NCBI RefSeq assembly: GCF_900109725.1
Contig: NZ_FOBC01000009.1
Location: 62,001 to 126,000, forward strand
Length of the DNA: 64,000 bases
Direction: 5' to 3'
Origin: Halomonas daqiaonensis
GTDB taxonomy: Bacteria; Pseudomonadota; Gammaproteobacteria; Pseudomonadales; Halomonadaceae
How positions within the stretch are numbered: the first letter of the stretch is position 1; the number at the start of each line of letters is the position of its first letter. Made by a program: the position numbers and the translations under genes. Positions 1 to 10,631 of the stretch are shown here, one piece after another. The notes under the pieces were generated by a model. The model did not search any database. It had not been told where the DNA came from and was given only the letters and a program-made list of their open reading frames with translations.

Positions 1-454
1 CGTCGCCTGGCCAGCAGTGCTGGATCGGCAGGCGGTCGAGATCGACCTCGTCGCCCTCGTAAACAAGCGCCTGTGCCGGCGCCGAGCGCACCGTCCTGGG
101 GTTCATGCTCATCACCTGCCGGAAGATCGGCAGCTTGCTCCAGGCATCGCGGAACCCCTTGGGAGGCTCCGGCTCCTTTAGGAAGGCCAGCAGTTCGCCC
201 ACCTCGCGCAGGGCGGCGACCGAATCCTGGCCCATGCCCATGGCCACCCGCTTCGGCGTGCCAAAGAGGTTGCCGAGCAGCGGCATCTTGTGGCCCTTGA
301 CGTTCTCGAACAGCAACGCAGGGCCGCCGGCGCGCAAGGTGCGGTCGCAGATCTCGGTGATCTCGAGATAGGGGTCCACCTCGGCGGTGATGCGCTTGAG
401 CTCTCCCTGGGCCTCCAAGGCGGCGATGAATTCGCGTAGATCCTTGTACTTCAT
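1..454 (-). CDS. ubiD: 4-hydroxy-3-polyprenylbenzoate decarboxylase UbiD (3' end beyond window)
   Basis: UbiD removes the carboxyl group from 4-hydroxy-3-polyprenylbenzoate in ubiquinone synthesis, using prenylated FMN supplied by UbiX. The frame starts at an ATG with its last base at 454 and runs off the left edge, so about 151 N-terminal residues are visible. They begin [20 protein letters not shown] and contain the family stretch [20 protein letters not shown] (about residues 42-61), followed by GNLFGTP and RVAMGMG. Full-length homologues are near 490 residues. It lies downstream of rho on the same strand, separated by a hairpin terminator. The rho-ubiD order is common in gammaproteobacteria. 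Identification is from remembered family sequence. Confidence 0.93.
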   Translation of the reverse strand, partial: MKYKDLREFIAALEAQGELKRITAEVDPYLEITEICDRTLRAGGPALLFENVKGHKMPLLGNLFGTPKRVAMGMGQDSVAALREVGELLAFLKEPEPPKGFRDAWSKLPIFRQVMSMNPRTVRSAPAQALVYEGDEVDLDRLPIQHCWPGD

Positions 455-484
455 AGGGTGACGTTCCCGTTATCCCGAACGACG

Positions 485-512
485 AAAGGGGCAGAATAGC
501 ATCTGCCCCTTT
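485..512 (-). terminator. Hairpin terminator after rho
   Basis: A perfect 10-bp inverted repeat, AAAGGGGCAG (485-494) and CTGCCCCTTT (503-512), has an 8-base loop. It lies between the rho stop and the ubiD start. On the minus strand the second arm ends in TTT, but no longer U-run follows, so termination strength is uncertain. Confidence 0.7.
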
Positions 513-532
513 GCGGTGCCGCGACGCCGGAC

Positions 533-1792
<1,260 letters not shown>

Positions 1793-2233
1793 CGGTGTGT
1801 TCAGAATTCGCTCGTGGAAGCCGGGCGGCAGTGCGCCGTGGGAAAGACAGGAGGCGAGACGATGACGCCCTGTGGATGCGTTCAGAGCCCGGACAGGCTA
1901 CCTCTCGTCATGCTGCATCGTATGGCCAAGGGCGGGCGACCACACTCTGGGGTTGCCGGGCCGATATCGGAAGCGAGGAAGCAGGTTCGTTTTCGCCTGA
2001 CCTGCGGGTCCGGGCCAAATGGCCGGAATCGCGGGCTGAAGCAGTGGGCTGTCTGACGACTTGGAAACTGACCGCGACGGGATCGCCGTGAAACGGTCGG
2101 GAAGCATTCGGAACAGGCGAACGCCTCGATACTAGTCAAGGCGCGGGGGGAACGCAAGCCCCTCTGTCCGCGACAATTGACACGACCGGGAGTGCCGCGC
2201 ACCCTTGCCCCTGACCGCTCTGAAGGAACTGCC
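1793..2233. other. Intergenic region between rho and ppx, no gene recognised
   Basis: This 441-bp gap holds the divergent 5' regions of rho (minus) and ppx (plus). I translated both strands by eye for a thioredoxin (the WCGPC motif) and found none. Open frames on the minus strand across 1882-2358 have no recognisable family features. A long rho leader is known in enterobacteria for autogenous control, but I cannot show a leader peptide or a convincing promoter here. Confidence 0.6.
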
Positions 2234-3778
2234 ATGACCTCGCCACAGGACCCGGCGCCCTCCGCTGCCACCCCACTTACGGCTGACGTGACCGGCACCC
2301 CCACCCGGCTCGCCGCCATCGACATCGGCTCCAACAGCTTCCACCTTCTGGTGGCCAACTATCAGGACGACCGCCTCCAGGTAGTGGCCCGCCTCGGCGA
2401 GAAAGTGCAACTGGCCGCCGGGCTCGATGAGGAGGGCCGGCTCAGCGAGGCAGCGATGCAGCGCGCCCTGGACTGCCTGGCACGCTTCGCCCCCTTCCTC
2501 GAGGACATCACCCCGGGACACCTGCGAGTGGTAGGCACCAACGCATTGCGCGATGCCACCAACAGCCAGACGCTGATCGAGCGGGCCGAGGCCCTGCTCG
2601 GCCACCGCATCGAGATCATCGCCGGGCGCGAAGAGGCCCGCCTCATCTATCTGGGAGCGGCCCACGCCCTGGCCGAGGACGGCCGCCGGCTGATCGTGGA
2701 CATCGGCGGCGGCTCCACGGAGTTCATCATCGGCGAGCGCTTCGAGCCCCTGGCACTGGAGAGCCTGCGCATGGGCTGCGTGACCTTTACCCGCCGCTTC
2801 TTCGATGGGGGCGAGATCAACGAGAAACGCATGCGTAAGGCAGAGCTGGCCACCCTCTCGGAATTGGCCAACATTCAGCGCCCCTACCAGCGACTGGGCT
2901 GGACTGACCCGGTGGGGTCCAGCGGCACCATCAAGGCGGCGGCCGCCGTGATCGCGGCCGCCGGGGATGCCCCCGAGGGCATGATCACCCGCACCGGCCT
3001 GGCGGCCCTGCGCAAGCGCCTGATCGAGTGCCGAAAACTCGACAAGGTGGCCATGGAGGGGCTGAAGGCCGATCGTTCGCAGATCTTCCCGGCCGGAGTG
3101 GCGATCCTCTGCGCCATCTTCGAGGCCTTCGACCTGGAGCGGATGCGCTACGCCGACGGCGCCCTGCGCGAGGGAGTCCTCTACGACATGGTGGGGCGTA
3201 ACAGCCCCGAAGACTCGCGCCTCAAGACCCTGGACAGCCTGGCCCGGAGCTATCAGGTGGATGGACGCCAGGCCGACAACGTGGCAGCCAGCGCCGGCGC
3301 CCTGTTCGACCAGGTCCGCGGGGCCTGGAGCCTCGACAACGACCAGGCGCGCTACCTCGACTGGGGCAGCCGACTGCACGAGATCGGCCTGGCCATCTCG
3401 CATAGCCAGTTCCATCGCCACGGCGCCTACCTGCTGGAGTACTCCGACCTTGCCGGCTTCTCGCGACCGGAACAGCGACTGCTGGCCTTCCTGGTGCGTG
3501 CCCACCGCCGCAAGTTCCCAGTCAAGGAGTGGCAGGCCCTGCCCGAGTCGGAACGACGCTCTCACGCCCGGCTGGCCCGACTGCTGCGCCTGGCAGTGAT
3601 CCTCAACCACTCCCGTCCCGAGCAGCCCCCCGCCGTGCCGCGGCTAGAGGCCGAGGGCGAAACGCTGACGCTGACCCTCACCGGCGAGGAGATCCCGGCG
3701 CTGCTGCTCAACGACCTGGAACAGGAGGCGGCCTACCAACAGGCCGCCGGTTTACCGCTGGTGCTTCGCCGCGGCTGA
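2234..3778 (+). CDS. ppx: Exopolyphosphatase (Ppx/GppA family)
   Basis: The protein belongs to the Ppx/GppA phosphatase family, which hydrolyses terminal phosphates of polyphosphate or pppGpp. The first nucleotide-binding motif DIGSNSFH is at residues 30-37, and the second, DIGGGSTE, is at 156-163. A C-terminal HD-like helical domain follows (from about 320, with LHEIGLAISHSQFHRHGAYL). I chose the ATG at 2234, preceded by GAAGGA, over a TTG 57 bases upstream; this gives 514 residues. Its 3' end overlaps convergent tilS by 71 bases. The divergent position next to rho matches Pseudomonas-like ppx loci, which favours Ppx over GppA. Confidence 0.9.
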   Translation: MTSPQDPAPSAATPLTADVTGTPTRLAAIDIGSNSFHLLVANYQDDRLQVVARLGEKVQLAAGLDEEGRLSEAAMQRALDCLARFAPFLEDITPGHLRVVGTNALRDATNSQTLIERAEALLGHRIEIIAGREEARLIYLGAAHALAEDGRRLIVDIGGGSTEFIIGERFEPLALESLRMGCVTFTRRFFDGGEINEKRMRKAELATLSELANIQRPYQRLGWTDPVGSSGTIKAAAAVIAAAGDAPEGMITRTGLAALRKRLIECRKLDKVAMEGLKADRSQIFPAGVAILCAIFEAFDLERMRYADGALREGVLYDMVGRNSPEDSRLKTLDSLARSYQVDGRQADNVAASAGALFDQVRGAWSLDNDQARYLDWGSRLHEIGLAISHSQFHRHGAYLLEYSDLAGFSRPEQRLLAFLVRAHRRKFPVKEWQALPESERRSHARLARLLRLAVILNHSRPEQPPAVPRLEAEGETLTLTLTGEEIPALLLNDLEQEAAYQQAAGLPLVLRRG

Positions 3779-5045
3779 CCCACCCCTCGGCCAGCACCAG
3801 CCACGCCTCATCCTCAGTATCGAGCACCGCGACCGGCGTTTCTCCTTCCCGGATCACCAGCAGCCGCCCGCGCTGCCAGGGCGGCACGCCGAGCTCTTGA
3901 AGGAGCCGCTTGAGATCGCGCCGGCCACGGTCGGGCAACGTTAGTCGCTCGCCTCCCCGCCGCGGCGCCACTCGAAGATGGAGCGGCGCCCCATCGGCTC
4001 GATCCAGCGAGACCCGCACCTCCCCCAGCGGAGTCACCAGTGGGATACGGCCATCCCATTCGGCCCACCACGTCGACGGCAACTCTACCGGCGGCGTCTG
4101 CAGGTAAAGCGTGCCGCGCCATACCCGCGCCTCTGCGCCGGGCCAGGTTACCCGCACCTCGGCATCTTGCCCGGCACCGAACTGGACCAGCAAGGTCTCC
4201 AATCGCCGCGCCGGCGGCAGCGGCAGGCACATCCGCTCGCAGCAGTGGCGCACCAGCAGACGTCGGCGAGCATTCGACAGCCCGGCCAGTCCGTCGAGCA
4301 TCAGCCGCGCCGGGTCGCCACCCAATCGCTCGAGATCCAGCCCGGCCAGCTCCGCTAGCAGGGCGTCGGTCTCGCCAGCCAGCGCCGCGCTGCGTGATAG
4401 GGAGGCGTCCACTTGGGGCCAGCGGGAGGCCAGCATCGGCAGCACCGCGTGGCGAAGGAAGTTGCGATCCAGGGTCTCGTCGTCGTTGGACGGGTCCTCC
4501 ACCCAGGCCAAGCCCCGGCGCCCCGCCTCGACCTCAAGGGTCGAGCGCGCGATATCGAGAAGCGGGCGTTCCAGCCGTCGGTTCTGCCAGTCGCGGCTCT
4601 TCATCATCCCTGCAAGACCGCGCACCCCGCTACCGCGCAGGGCAGCAAGCAGGAAGGTCTCGGCTTGGTCGTCGCGATGCTGTGCCAGCCAGAGGGTCTC
4701 GCCCGGCGCCACTCGTCCGGCGAAGGCGGCGTAGCGCGCTTCCCGGGCGGCTCCCTCGAGCCCCTGACCTGCGGCACGATCGACGGCCACAGGGTCCACG
4801 AACAACGGCACGCCGAGGCGCGAACAGAGCCGACGGCAATGACGTTCGAAGCTGTCGGCGGCGGGCTGCAGGCCATGGTGGACATGCAGAGCACGCAGGG
4901 GGCGGGGGTAGCGCCGGCAGGCATCGGCGGTAAGTGTCAACAACAACGAGGAGTCCAGGCCACCGGAAAGACCCACCCAGACGCAGCGCCCCGGCGGGGT
5001 CTGGGCCAGGGCGAGATCGATCAGACGTTGAAGGGGCATGGCCAA
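3708..5045 (-). CDS. tilS: tRNA(Ile)-lysidine synthetase TilS
   Basis: TilS adds lysine to C34 of the CAU-anticodon tRNA-Ile, converting it to read AUA codons. The 445-residue protein has the N-type ATP pyrophosphatase P-loop SGGLDSS at 27-33, the catalytic-domain stretches HVHHGLQ and AQHRDDQAETFLL, then a TilS substrate-binding region and a C-terminal domain ending in a proline/arginine-rich tail. That tail is encoded opposite the 3' end of ppx (71-bp overlap). The gene starts 14 bases after accA ends, so it is probably the last gene of that operon. An in-frame ATG two codons later (5039) is an equally possible start. Confidence 0.95.
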   Translation of the reverse strand: MAMPLQRLIDLALAQTPPGRCVWVGLSGGLDSSLLLTLTADACRRYPRPLRALHVHHGLQPAADSFERHCRRLCSRLGVPLFVDPVAVDRAAGQGLEGAAREARYAAFAGRVAPGETLWLAQHRDDQAETFLLAALRGSGVRGLAGMMKSRDWQNRRLERPLLDIARSTLEVEAGRRGLAWVEDPSNDDETLDRNFLRHAVLPMLASRWPQVDASLSRSAALAGETDALLAELAGLDLERLGGDPARLMLDGLAGLSNARRRLLVRHCCERMCLPLPPARRLETLLVQFGAGQDAEVRVTWPGAEARVWRGTLYLQTPPVELPSTWWAEWDGRIPLVTPLGEVRVSLDRADGAPLHLRVAPRRGGERLTLPDRGRRDLKRLLQELGVPPWQRGRLLVIREGETPVAVLDTEDEAWLVLAEGWVSRGEAPAVNRRPVGRPPPVPGR

Positions 5046-5059
5046 GTGCAGAGAGGCCC

Positions 5060-6013
5060 TTAGACAGGTGCTCCATAGCTCATCAGTCGCTCATAGCGAC
5101 GTTCCAGCATGCCGTCCGTGTCCATCGACTCCAGGCGGTCGAGGCTCGCCAGCAGCGATGCCTTGACGCGCTCGGCGGTCGTCACCGGATGGCGATGGGC
5201 ACCCCCCAGGGGCTCGGGAATCAGGGTATCGACCAGCCCCAGCTCCTTGAGACGCTCGGCGGTGATGCCCATGGCCTGGGCGGCATCCGAGGCCTTCTCG
5301 GCACTCTTCCAGAGGATGGAGGCGCAACCCTCGGGGGAGATGACCGAGTAGGTGGAGTACTGCAGCATGGCCAGCTCGTCGCAGACACCGATAGCCAGTG
5401 CGCCACCGGAGCCGCCCTCACCGACCACAGTGGCAACGATCGGCGTGCGCAGGCGCGACATCACTGCCAGATTGTGGGCGATGGCCTCGGACTGGCCGCG
5501 CTCTTCGGCGTCGATACCGGGGTAGGCACCCGGCGTGTCGATGAAGGTCAGCACCGGCATCTTGAAGCGCTCGGCCATCTCCATCAGGCGGCATGCCTTG
5601 CGGTAGCCCTCGGGACGCGGCATGCCGAAGTTGCGGCGCACCTTCTCGTGGACGTCACGGCCCTTCTGGTGGCCGATCACCATCACCGGCCGGTCATCCA
5701 GGCGCGCCACGCCGCCGACGATAGCGGCATCGTCAGCGAACTTGCGATCGCCATGGAGCTCGTCGAAGTCACTGAATACGTGCCGCAGGTAATCCAGGGT
5801 ATAGGGGCGCTGGGGATGGCGTGAAAGCTGGGAAACCTGCCAGGGGCTCAGGTCCTTGAAGATTGACTCGGTGAGCTTGCGGCTCTTTTCCTCGAGCCGG
5901 CCGATCTCGTCGTTGAGGTTGACCTGGCTATCGTTGCCGACCAGCCGCAGCTCCTCGATCTTGGCTTGGAGCTCGGCGATGGGCTGTTCGAAGTCGAGAT
6001 AGTTGGGGTTCAT
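5060..6013 (-). CDS. accA: Acetyl-CoA carboxylase carboxyltransferase subunit alpha
   Basis: AccA is one half of the carboxyltransferase that moves CO2 from biotin-BCCP to acetyl-CoA, giving malonyl-CoA. The 317-residue length is standard. The N-terminal segment [20 protein letters not shown] is typical, and the crotonase-like core carries [10 protein letters not shown] (158-167), [13 protein letters not shown] (198-210) and [11 protein letters not shown]. It sits between dnaE and tilS as in E. coli. A structured repeat (6149-6237) separates it from dnaE. Confidence 0.98.
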   Translation of the reverse strand: MNPNYLDFEQPIAELQAKIEELRLVGNDSQVNLNDEIGRLEEKSRKLTESIFKDLSPWQVSQLSRHPQRPYTLDYLRHVFSDFDELHGDRKFADDAAIVGGVARLDDRPVMVIGHQKGRDVHEKVRRNFGMPRPEGYRKACRLMEMAERFKMPVLTFIDTPGAYPGIDAEERGQSEAIAHNLAVMSRLRTPIVATVVGEGGSGGALAIGVCDELAMLQYSTYSVISPEGCASILWKSAEKASDAAQAMGITAERLKELGLVDTLIPEPLGGAHRHPVTTAERVKASLLASLDRLESMDTDGMLERRYERLMSYGAPV

Positions 6014-6148
6014 TGGCTGGACGCCTTATCGTGTTTCACCGCCCTGCCCCTCGAGGTCAGGCGCGGCGCGAAATAAAGAAGTGGCTGGCATTATCGCACC
6101 CTTGACGCACGGCGCAAGGCGACGCCTACCAAGGGCCAGGCACTGAGG

Positions 6149-6237
6149 GGCGCCGGGGACAGGCCTGAAGGGGGTCCTACGCCAGGGGTGAGGAGGATTC
6201 CTCCGAACGAGCCTGTCGACGGATAATCCCCGACGCC
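6149..6237 (+). repeat. Dispersed structured repeat, copy A (89 bp, variant core)
   Basis: This is the shortest of six related intergenic elements. GGCGCCGGGGA (6149-6159) pairs with TCCCCGACGCC (6227-6237) with one mismatch, and GACAGGC (6158-6164) pairs with GCCTGTC (6211-6217). Inside are the family core GGTCCTACGCC and a tight hairpin, GGAGGA-T-TCCTCC. It lacks the GGTAGCGCCC...ACAGCGCC module found in the other five copies. It lies between dnaE and accA. I do not recognise the family. Confidence 0.8.
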
Positions 6238-6287
6238 TCTCACTTTGTTGATTTCAATTGCCCTGAGATTCGCAGCCCGCAGCATAA

Positions 6288-9200
6288 TTATCGATACTTC
6301 AGCCGCACGCCGTCCTGGCCCTGCACCTCGCGCAGGCCGGTGAGCAGCTCGTCGCTGGGCGTGACCCACCACTCCTCCGAGAGCTCCAGCCAGCCCGTGG
6401 CCTCGGCGTTGCGGTAGCGCAGCCGCACCGGCAAGCCCTCCCCGTCGCAGAAGGGCGCGAGGCTCGCGCGCAGGCTGTCCACCAGGCGCCCGTTGAGGCG
6501 ACCGGCGTCCAGGGAGAGCTCCACCGCCTGGCCGAAGCGGCTGCGTGCCTCGACCATCGGCGTGACCTCCTTGCCACGCAGGCGCAGGCCACCGGAGTAG
6601 TCATCGCTGGAAACCTCGCCCTCGACGATCATCACCTGGTCGGCCTCTAGGCGGCCGCGCAACTGGTCATAGAGCTCGCCGAACAGCGACGCCTCGATGC
6701 GCCCAGTGCGGTCGTCCAGAGTGATGAAAGCCATGGTATCGCCACGCTTGGACTTCATGGTCCGCACGCCGACCACCAGGCCCGCCACCCGCTGGGGCTC
6801 CCGGGAGGGCTTGAGGTCGCTGATACGGGTGGAGACGAAGCGGGCGAGTTCGCCCTCGTACTCGTCGATGGGATGCCCGGTGAGGTAGAGCCCCAAGGTA
6901 TCCTTCTCGCCAGCTAGGCGCTCCTTGTCGCTCCACTCACGTACCCGCCGGTATTCGGCGTAGACGTCGTCCTCCTCCGGAGCGTCGGCAAAGGCCTCGC
7001 CGAACATGTCCATCATCCCGGCATTCTGGTTCTGATGGTTCTGGGCTGCTGCGCGCAAGGCGTCTTCCAGCGCTGCCGCCAGCACCGCTCGATTCGGCCC
7101 CAGGTTGTCCAGGGCACCGGAGCGGATCAGCGCCTCCAGAGTACGCTTGTTCATGCGTTTGGGATCGACCCGGCGACAGAAGTCGAAGAGGTCCTCGAAA
7201 GGCCCGTCCGCCTGGCGAGCCTCGACGATTGCGCCGATGGGCCCCTCGCCGACCCCGCGGATCGCCCCCAGGCCATAGACGACCCTTGCCTGGTCATCGA
7301 CGGTGAACTTGTAGCCGCCGACGTTGACGTCAGGAGGGGTCACCGTGAGTGAGAGATGACGGCACTCCTCGATCAGCGGCACCACCTTGTCCAGATTGTC
7401 CATCTCGGTGGACATCACCGCCGCCATGAAGGGCCCGGGGTAGTGGGCCTTCAACCAGGCCGTCTGGTAGGAGACCAGCGCATAGGCCGCCGAGTGGGAC
7501 TTGTTGAAGCCGTAGCCGGCAAACTTCTCCACCAGGTCGAAGATGTTGCCGGCAAGCTCCGCATCGATGCCGTTGGCCTCGCAGCCCTCCAGGAAGCCGG
7601 CCCGCTGCTTGGCCATCTCCTCGGGCTTCTTCTTGCCCATGGCGCGGCGCAGCATGTCGGCCTGGCCCAGCGAGTAGCCCGCCATCACCTGGGCGATCTG
7701 CATCACCTGTTCCTGGTAGAGGATGATGCCGTAGGTAGGAGCGAGCACCGACTCGAGCAACTCGTGCTGGTAGTCCGGATGCGGGTAGGAGATCTCCGCC
7801 CGGCCGTGCTTGCGGTTGATGAAGTCGTCGACCATGCCCGATTGCAGGGGGCCCGGGCGGAACAGCGCCACCAGGGCGATCATGTCTTCTAGGGAGTCGG
7901 GCAGCAGGCGCTTGATCAGCTCCTTCATACCGCGCGACTCGAGCTGGAACACCGCGGTGGTCTCGGCCTTCTTGAGCATCTCGAAGGTCGGCACGTCATC
8001 CAGCGGGATGGTGTCGATGTCCAGTGGCGCCTGGTCCTGGGTGGCGCGCACCTTGTCGACCATCTCCAGCGCCCAGTCGATGATCGTCAGGGTGCGCAGG
8101 CCGAGGAAGTCGAACTTTACCAGTCCCGCCTCCTCGATGTCGTTCTTGTCGAACTGCACCATCAGGCCCGAGCCATCCTCGTCGCAAAGCAGCGGCGAGA
8201 AATCGGTGAGCTTGGTGGGGGCGATCACCACACCGCCGGCGTGCTTGCCGGTGCCCCGGGTGATGCCCTCGAGCTTCAGGGCCATCTCCCAGATCTCGGC
8301 GGCCTCCTCGTCGGCCTCGAGGAATTCCTTGAGCGCCGGCTCGGCCTCGAGGGCCTTGGCGAGTGTCATGCCCACCTCGAAGGGGATCAGCTTGGAGAGC
8401 TTGTCACCCAGCGAGTAGGGCTTGCCCTGGGCGCGGGCCACGTCGCGCACCACCGCCTTGGCGGCCATCGTGCCGAAGGTGACGATCTGGGAGACCGCGT
8501 CGCGGCCGTAGCGATCGGCGACGTAGTCGATCACCCGATCGCGCTTCTCCATGCAGAAGTCGACATCGAAGTCGGGCATCGAGACCCGCTCGGGGTTGAG
8601 GAAACGCTCGAACAGCAGGTCATAGCCGATGGGGTCGAGATCGGTGATCTTCTGGGCGTAGGCCACCAGTGAGCCGGCACCCGAGCCGCGCCCCGGCCCC
8701 ACCGGGACGTCGTTGTCCTTGGCCCACTGGATGAAGTCCATCACGATCAGGAAGTAGCCGGGGAAGCCCATCTGGATGATGATCTCGAGCTCGAAGTCGA
8801 GCCGCTCGCGGTAGCGGGCGTCGATCTCGGCGTACTCCGCCCCGTCGCGCGGAAAGCGCTGAGCGGGAAAAAGGAAGCCCAGGCGTTCGGTGAGGCCGTC
8901 GTGAGAGATCTTGCGGAAGTACTCGTCCTGGGTCATGCCCTCGGGAATCGCGAACTCCGGCAGAAAGATCTCACCCAGGCGAACCTCCACATTGCAGCGC
9001 GCGGCGATCATCACGCTGTTTTCCAGCGCCTCGGGAATGTCCGAGAAGAGCTCGGCCATCTCCTCAGGGCTCTTGAGATACTGCTCCTCGGTGTAGCGCC
9101 GCTCGCGACGCTTGTCGTCCAGCGCCTTGCCCTCGCCGATGGCCACCCGGGTCTCATGGGCCCAGAAGTCGTCTCGCTCCAGGAAGCGCACGTCATTGGT

Positions 9201-9791
9201 GGCCACCACCGGGGTGCCGGTCTCCACGGCGAGATCCACCGAGAGGTGCACGCACTCTTCCTCCAGCGGTCGGCCGGTGCGGATCAGCTCCAGGTAGAAG
9301 CGTCCCGGGAAGGCGGCGCTCCACTCCTCGAGCTGGGCGCGGGCCTCGTCGTGATGGTCACTGAGCAGGTGGCGGCCGACCTCGCCTTCCCGACCACCGG
9401 ACAAGGCGATCAGCCCCGCGCTCTGCTCGAGTACCCAGGCCTTGTCCAGCAGCGCCTGGCCCTGGCGCTGGCCGTGCATCCAGCCCCGCGAGATCAGCTC
9501 GGTGAGGTTGCGGTAGCCGGTCTCATCCATGGCCAGCAGCGTGAGGCGATAGGGATGTGCCTCGTCCTGGGGGTTGGCCAGCCAGAGGTCGCTGCCGATG
9601 ATCGGCTTGAGACCCGCACCCTGGGCGCCCTTATAGAACTTGACCAGGCCGAAGAGGTTGGCCTCGTCGGTCAGCGTCAGGGCCGGCAGGTCCTGAGCCA
9701 CGGCGGCCTGGACCAGTGGCTTGAGCCGAACCAGGCCGTCGACCAGGGAGAACTCGCTGTGGACGCGAAGATGAACGAAGGGCGTGGTCAT
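6288..9791 (-). CDS. dnaE: DNA polymerase III alpha subunit
   Basis: DnaE is the catalytic subunit of the chromosomal replicase (C-family polymerase). The 1167-residue length is normal for DnaE1. The N-terminal PHP domain begins [15 protein letters not shown]. The palm contains [14 protein letters not shown] and the catalytic aspartates in PDFDVDFC (around residue 400), with the third in the [11 protein letters not shown] region (around 555). Helix-hairpin-helix and OB-fold regions follow in the C-terminal third. The gene lies between rnhB and accA as in E. coli, but repeat elements flank it on both sides (6149-6237 and 9860-9969). Confidence 0.98.
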   Translation of the reverse strand: MTTPFVHLRVHSEFSLVDGLVRLKPLVQAAVAQDLPALTLTDEANLFGLVKFYKGAQGAGLKPIIGSDLWLANPQDEAHPYRLTLLAMDETGYRNLTELISRGWMHGQRQGQALLDKAWVLEQSAGLIALSGGREGEVGRHLLSDHHDEARAQLEEWSAAFPGRFYLELIRTGRPLEEECVHLSVDLAVETGTPVVATNDVRFLERDDFWAHETRVAIGEGKALDDKRRERRYTEEQYLKSPEEMAELFSDIPEALENSVMIAARCNVEVRLGEIFLPEFAIPEGMTQDEYFRKISHDGLTERLGFLFPAQRFPRDGAEYAEIDARYRERLDFELEIIIQMGFPGYFLIVMDFIQWAKDNDVPVGPGRGSGAGSLVAYAQKITDLDPIGYDLLFERFLNPERVSMPDFDVDFCMEKRDRVIDYVADRYGRDAVSQIVTFGTMAAKAVVRDVARAQGKPYSLGDKLSKLIPFEVGMTLAKALEAEPALKEFLEADEEAAEIWEMALKLEGITRGTGKHAGGVVIAPTKLTDFSPLLCDEDGSGLMVQFDKNDIEEAGLVKFDFLGLRTLTIIDWALEMVDKVRATQDQAPLDIDTIPLDDVPTFEMLKKAETTAVFQLESRGMKELIKRLLPDSLEDMIALVALFRPGPLQSGMVDDFINRKHGRAEISYPHPDYQHELLESVLAPTYGIILYQEQVMQIAQVMAGYSLGQADMLRRAMGKKKPEEMAKQRAGFLEGCEANGIDAELAGNIFDLVEKFAGYGFNKSHSAAYALVSYQTAWLKAHYPGPFMAAVMSTEMDNLDKVVPLIEECRHLSLTVTPPDVNVGGYKFTVDDQARVVYGLGAIRGVGEGPIGAIVEARQADGPFEDLFDFCRRVDPKRMNKRTLEALIRSGALDNLGPNRAVLAAALEDALRAAAQNHQNQNAGMMDMFGEAFADAPEEDDVYAEYRRVREWSDKERLAGEKDTLGLYLTGHPIDEYEGELARFVSTRISDLKPSREPQRVAGLVVGVRTMKSKRGDTMAFITLDDRTGRIEASLFGELYDQLRGRLEADQVMIVEGEVSSDDYSGGLRLRGKEVTPMVEARSRFGQAVELSLDAGRLNGRLVDSLRASLAPFCDGEGLPVRLRYRNAEATGWLELSEEWWVTPSDELLTGLREVQGQDGVRLKYR

Positions 9792-9859
9792 GGTGGACTC
9801 GGGTTTGGCAGTGAATATTCAGCACGAATGCAGGCCGTGAATTCCGATGCAGTAAACTC

Positions 9860-9969
9860 GAGGCTATCCCGGGAGCAGCTCTACGAGGAGGCGCTGTAAA
9901 CCCATCCCTGGGCGCTACCGATGCCATCCATGGCATAGGACCTCCTCTACGAGCTGCTCCCGGCGCCTC
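9860..9969 (-). repeat. Dispersed structured repeat, copy B (110 bp)
   Basis: In the family's own orientation this copy lies on the minus strand. The outer stem is GAGGC/GCCTC (9860-9864 with 9965-9969). Inside it is a perfect 11-bp pair, GGGAGCAGCTC (9871-9881) with GAGCTGCTCCC (9951-9961). The core has GAGGAGGTCCTATGCC, a hairpin ATGCCA-TGGA-TGGCAT, and the module GGTAGCGCCC...TTTACAGCGCC. The second stem differs in sequence from the other copies yet pairs perfectly. It lies between rnhB and dnaE. Confidence 0.85.
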
Positions 9970-9992
9970 TCGTGGCAGAGGCTTGCGAAACC

Positions 9993-10631
9993 TCAGAACA
10001 GCGCCAGTTGGCGTTTAACCGGGCCGAAGGAGCGACGATGGTCGGACAGCGGGCCCAGGCGTTCCAGGGCGGCCAGGTGCTCGCGGGTCGGGTAGCCCTT
10101 GTGGCGGGCGAAACCGTAGTCGGGATACCGGGCATCGAGGGCCACCATGCCCGCGTCACGGGCGACCTTGGCGAGTATCGAGGCGGCGGCGATGGCCGGA
10201 TGGCGGGCATCGCCCTTGACCACCGCCTGGCCGGGAACATGATGCCCGGGCAGCCGATTGCCGTCTACCAGCAGGTACTCCGCCGTCGGCACGAGGGCAT
10301 CGATGGCGCGGCGCATGGCCAGATGCGTGGCGTGGTAGATATTGAGCGCATCCACCTCGGCGGCTGACGCCTCGGCCACGGCACAGGCCAGCGCCCGCTC
10401 GCGAATCTCGAGCGCCAGGGCCTCGCGACGCCGCGCGGTGAGCGCCTTAGAGTCGGCTAGTCCCACAATAGGGCATGCCGGATCGAGGATCACCGCGGCG
10501 GCGACTACGGGACCGATCAGGGGACCACGACCCACCTCGTCGACCCCGGCCAGGCGGTCGCCCGCATAATCGATCACCAGCGGTACCAGCTCGCTGGCCC
10601 CTTTCCGTCTTGCGAGCTCCTTGACCGTCAT
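9993..10631 (-). CDS. rnhB: Ribonuclease HII
   Basis: RNase HII cuts RNA in RNA-DNA hybrids, including single ribonucleotides in DNA. The 212-residue protein has the motif [14 protein letters not shown] with catalytic D31 and E32, plus D123 (LLVDGN) and D141 (VKGDA). These complete the DEDD metal site. The ATG overlaps the lpxB stop by 4 bases (ATGA), which indicates translational coupling in the lpxA-lpxB-rnhB-dnaE run. The first 20 residues are a little longer than in E. coli. Confidence 0.97.
   Translation of the reverse strand: MTVKELARRKGASELVPLVIDYAGDRLAGVDEVGRGPLIGPVVAAAVILDPACPIVGLADSKALTARRREALALEIRERALACAVAEASAAEVDALNIYHATHLAMRRAIDALVPTAEYLLVDGNRLPGHHVPGQAVVKGDARHPAIAAASILAKVARDAGMVALDARYPDYGFARHKGYPTREHLAALERLGPLSDHRRSFGPVKRQLALF

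Noticed and set aside
2177-2205. Promoter for ppx from TTGACA at 2177-2182
   Set aside because: The -35 is perfect, but the hexamer at 17 bp (CACCCT) is a poor -10, so I did not list it.
2132-3610. 492-codon minus-strand open frame across ppx
   Set aside because: Antisense shadow of ppx; ppx has clear nucleotide-binding motifs in its own frame.
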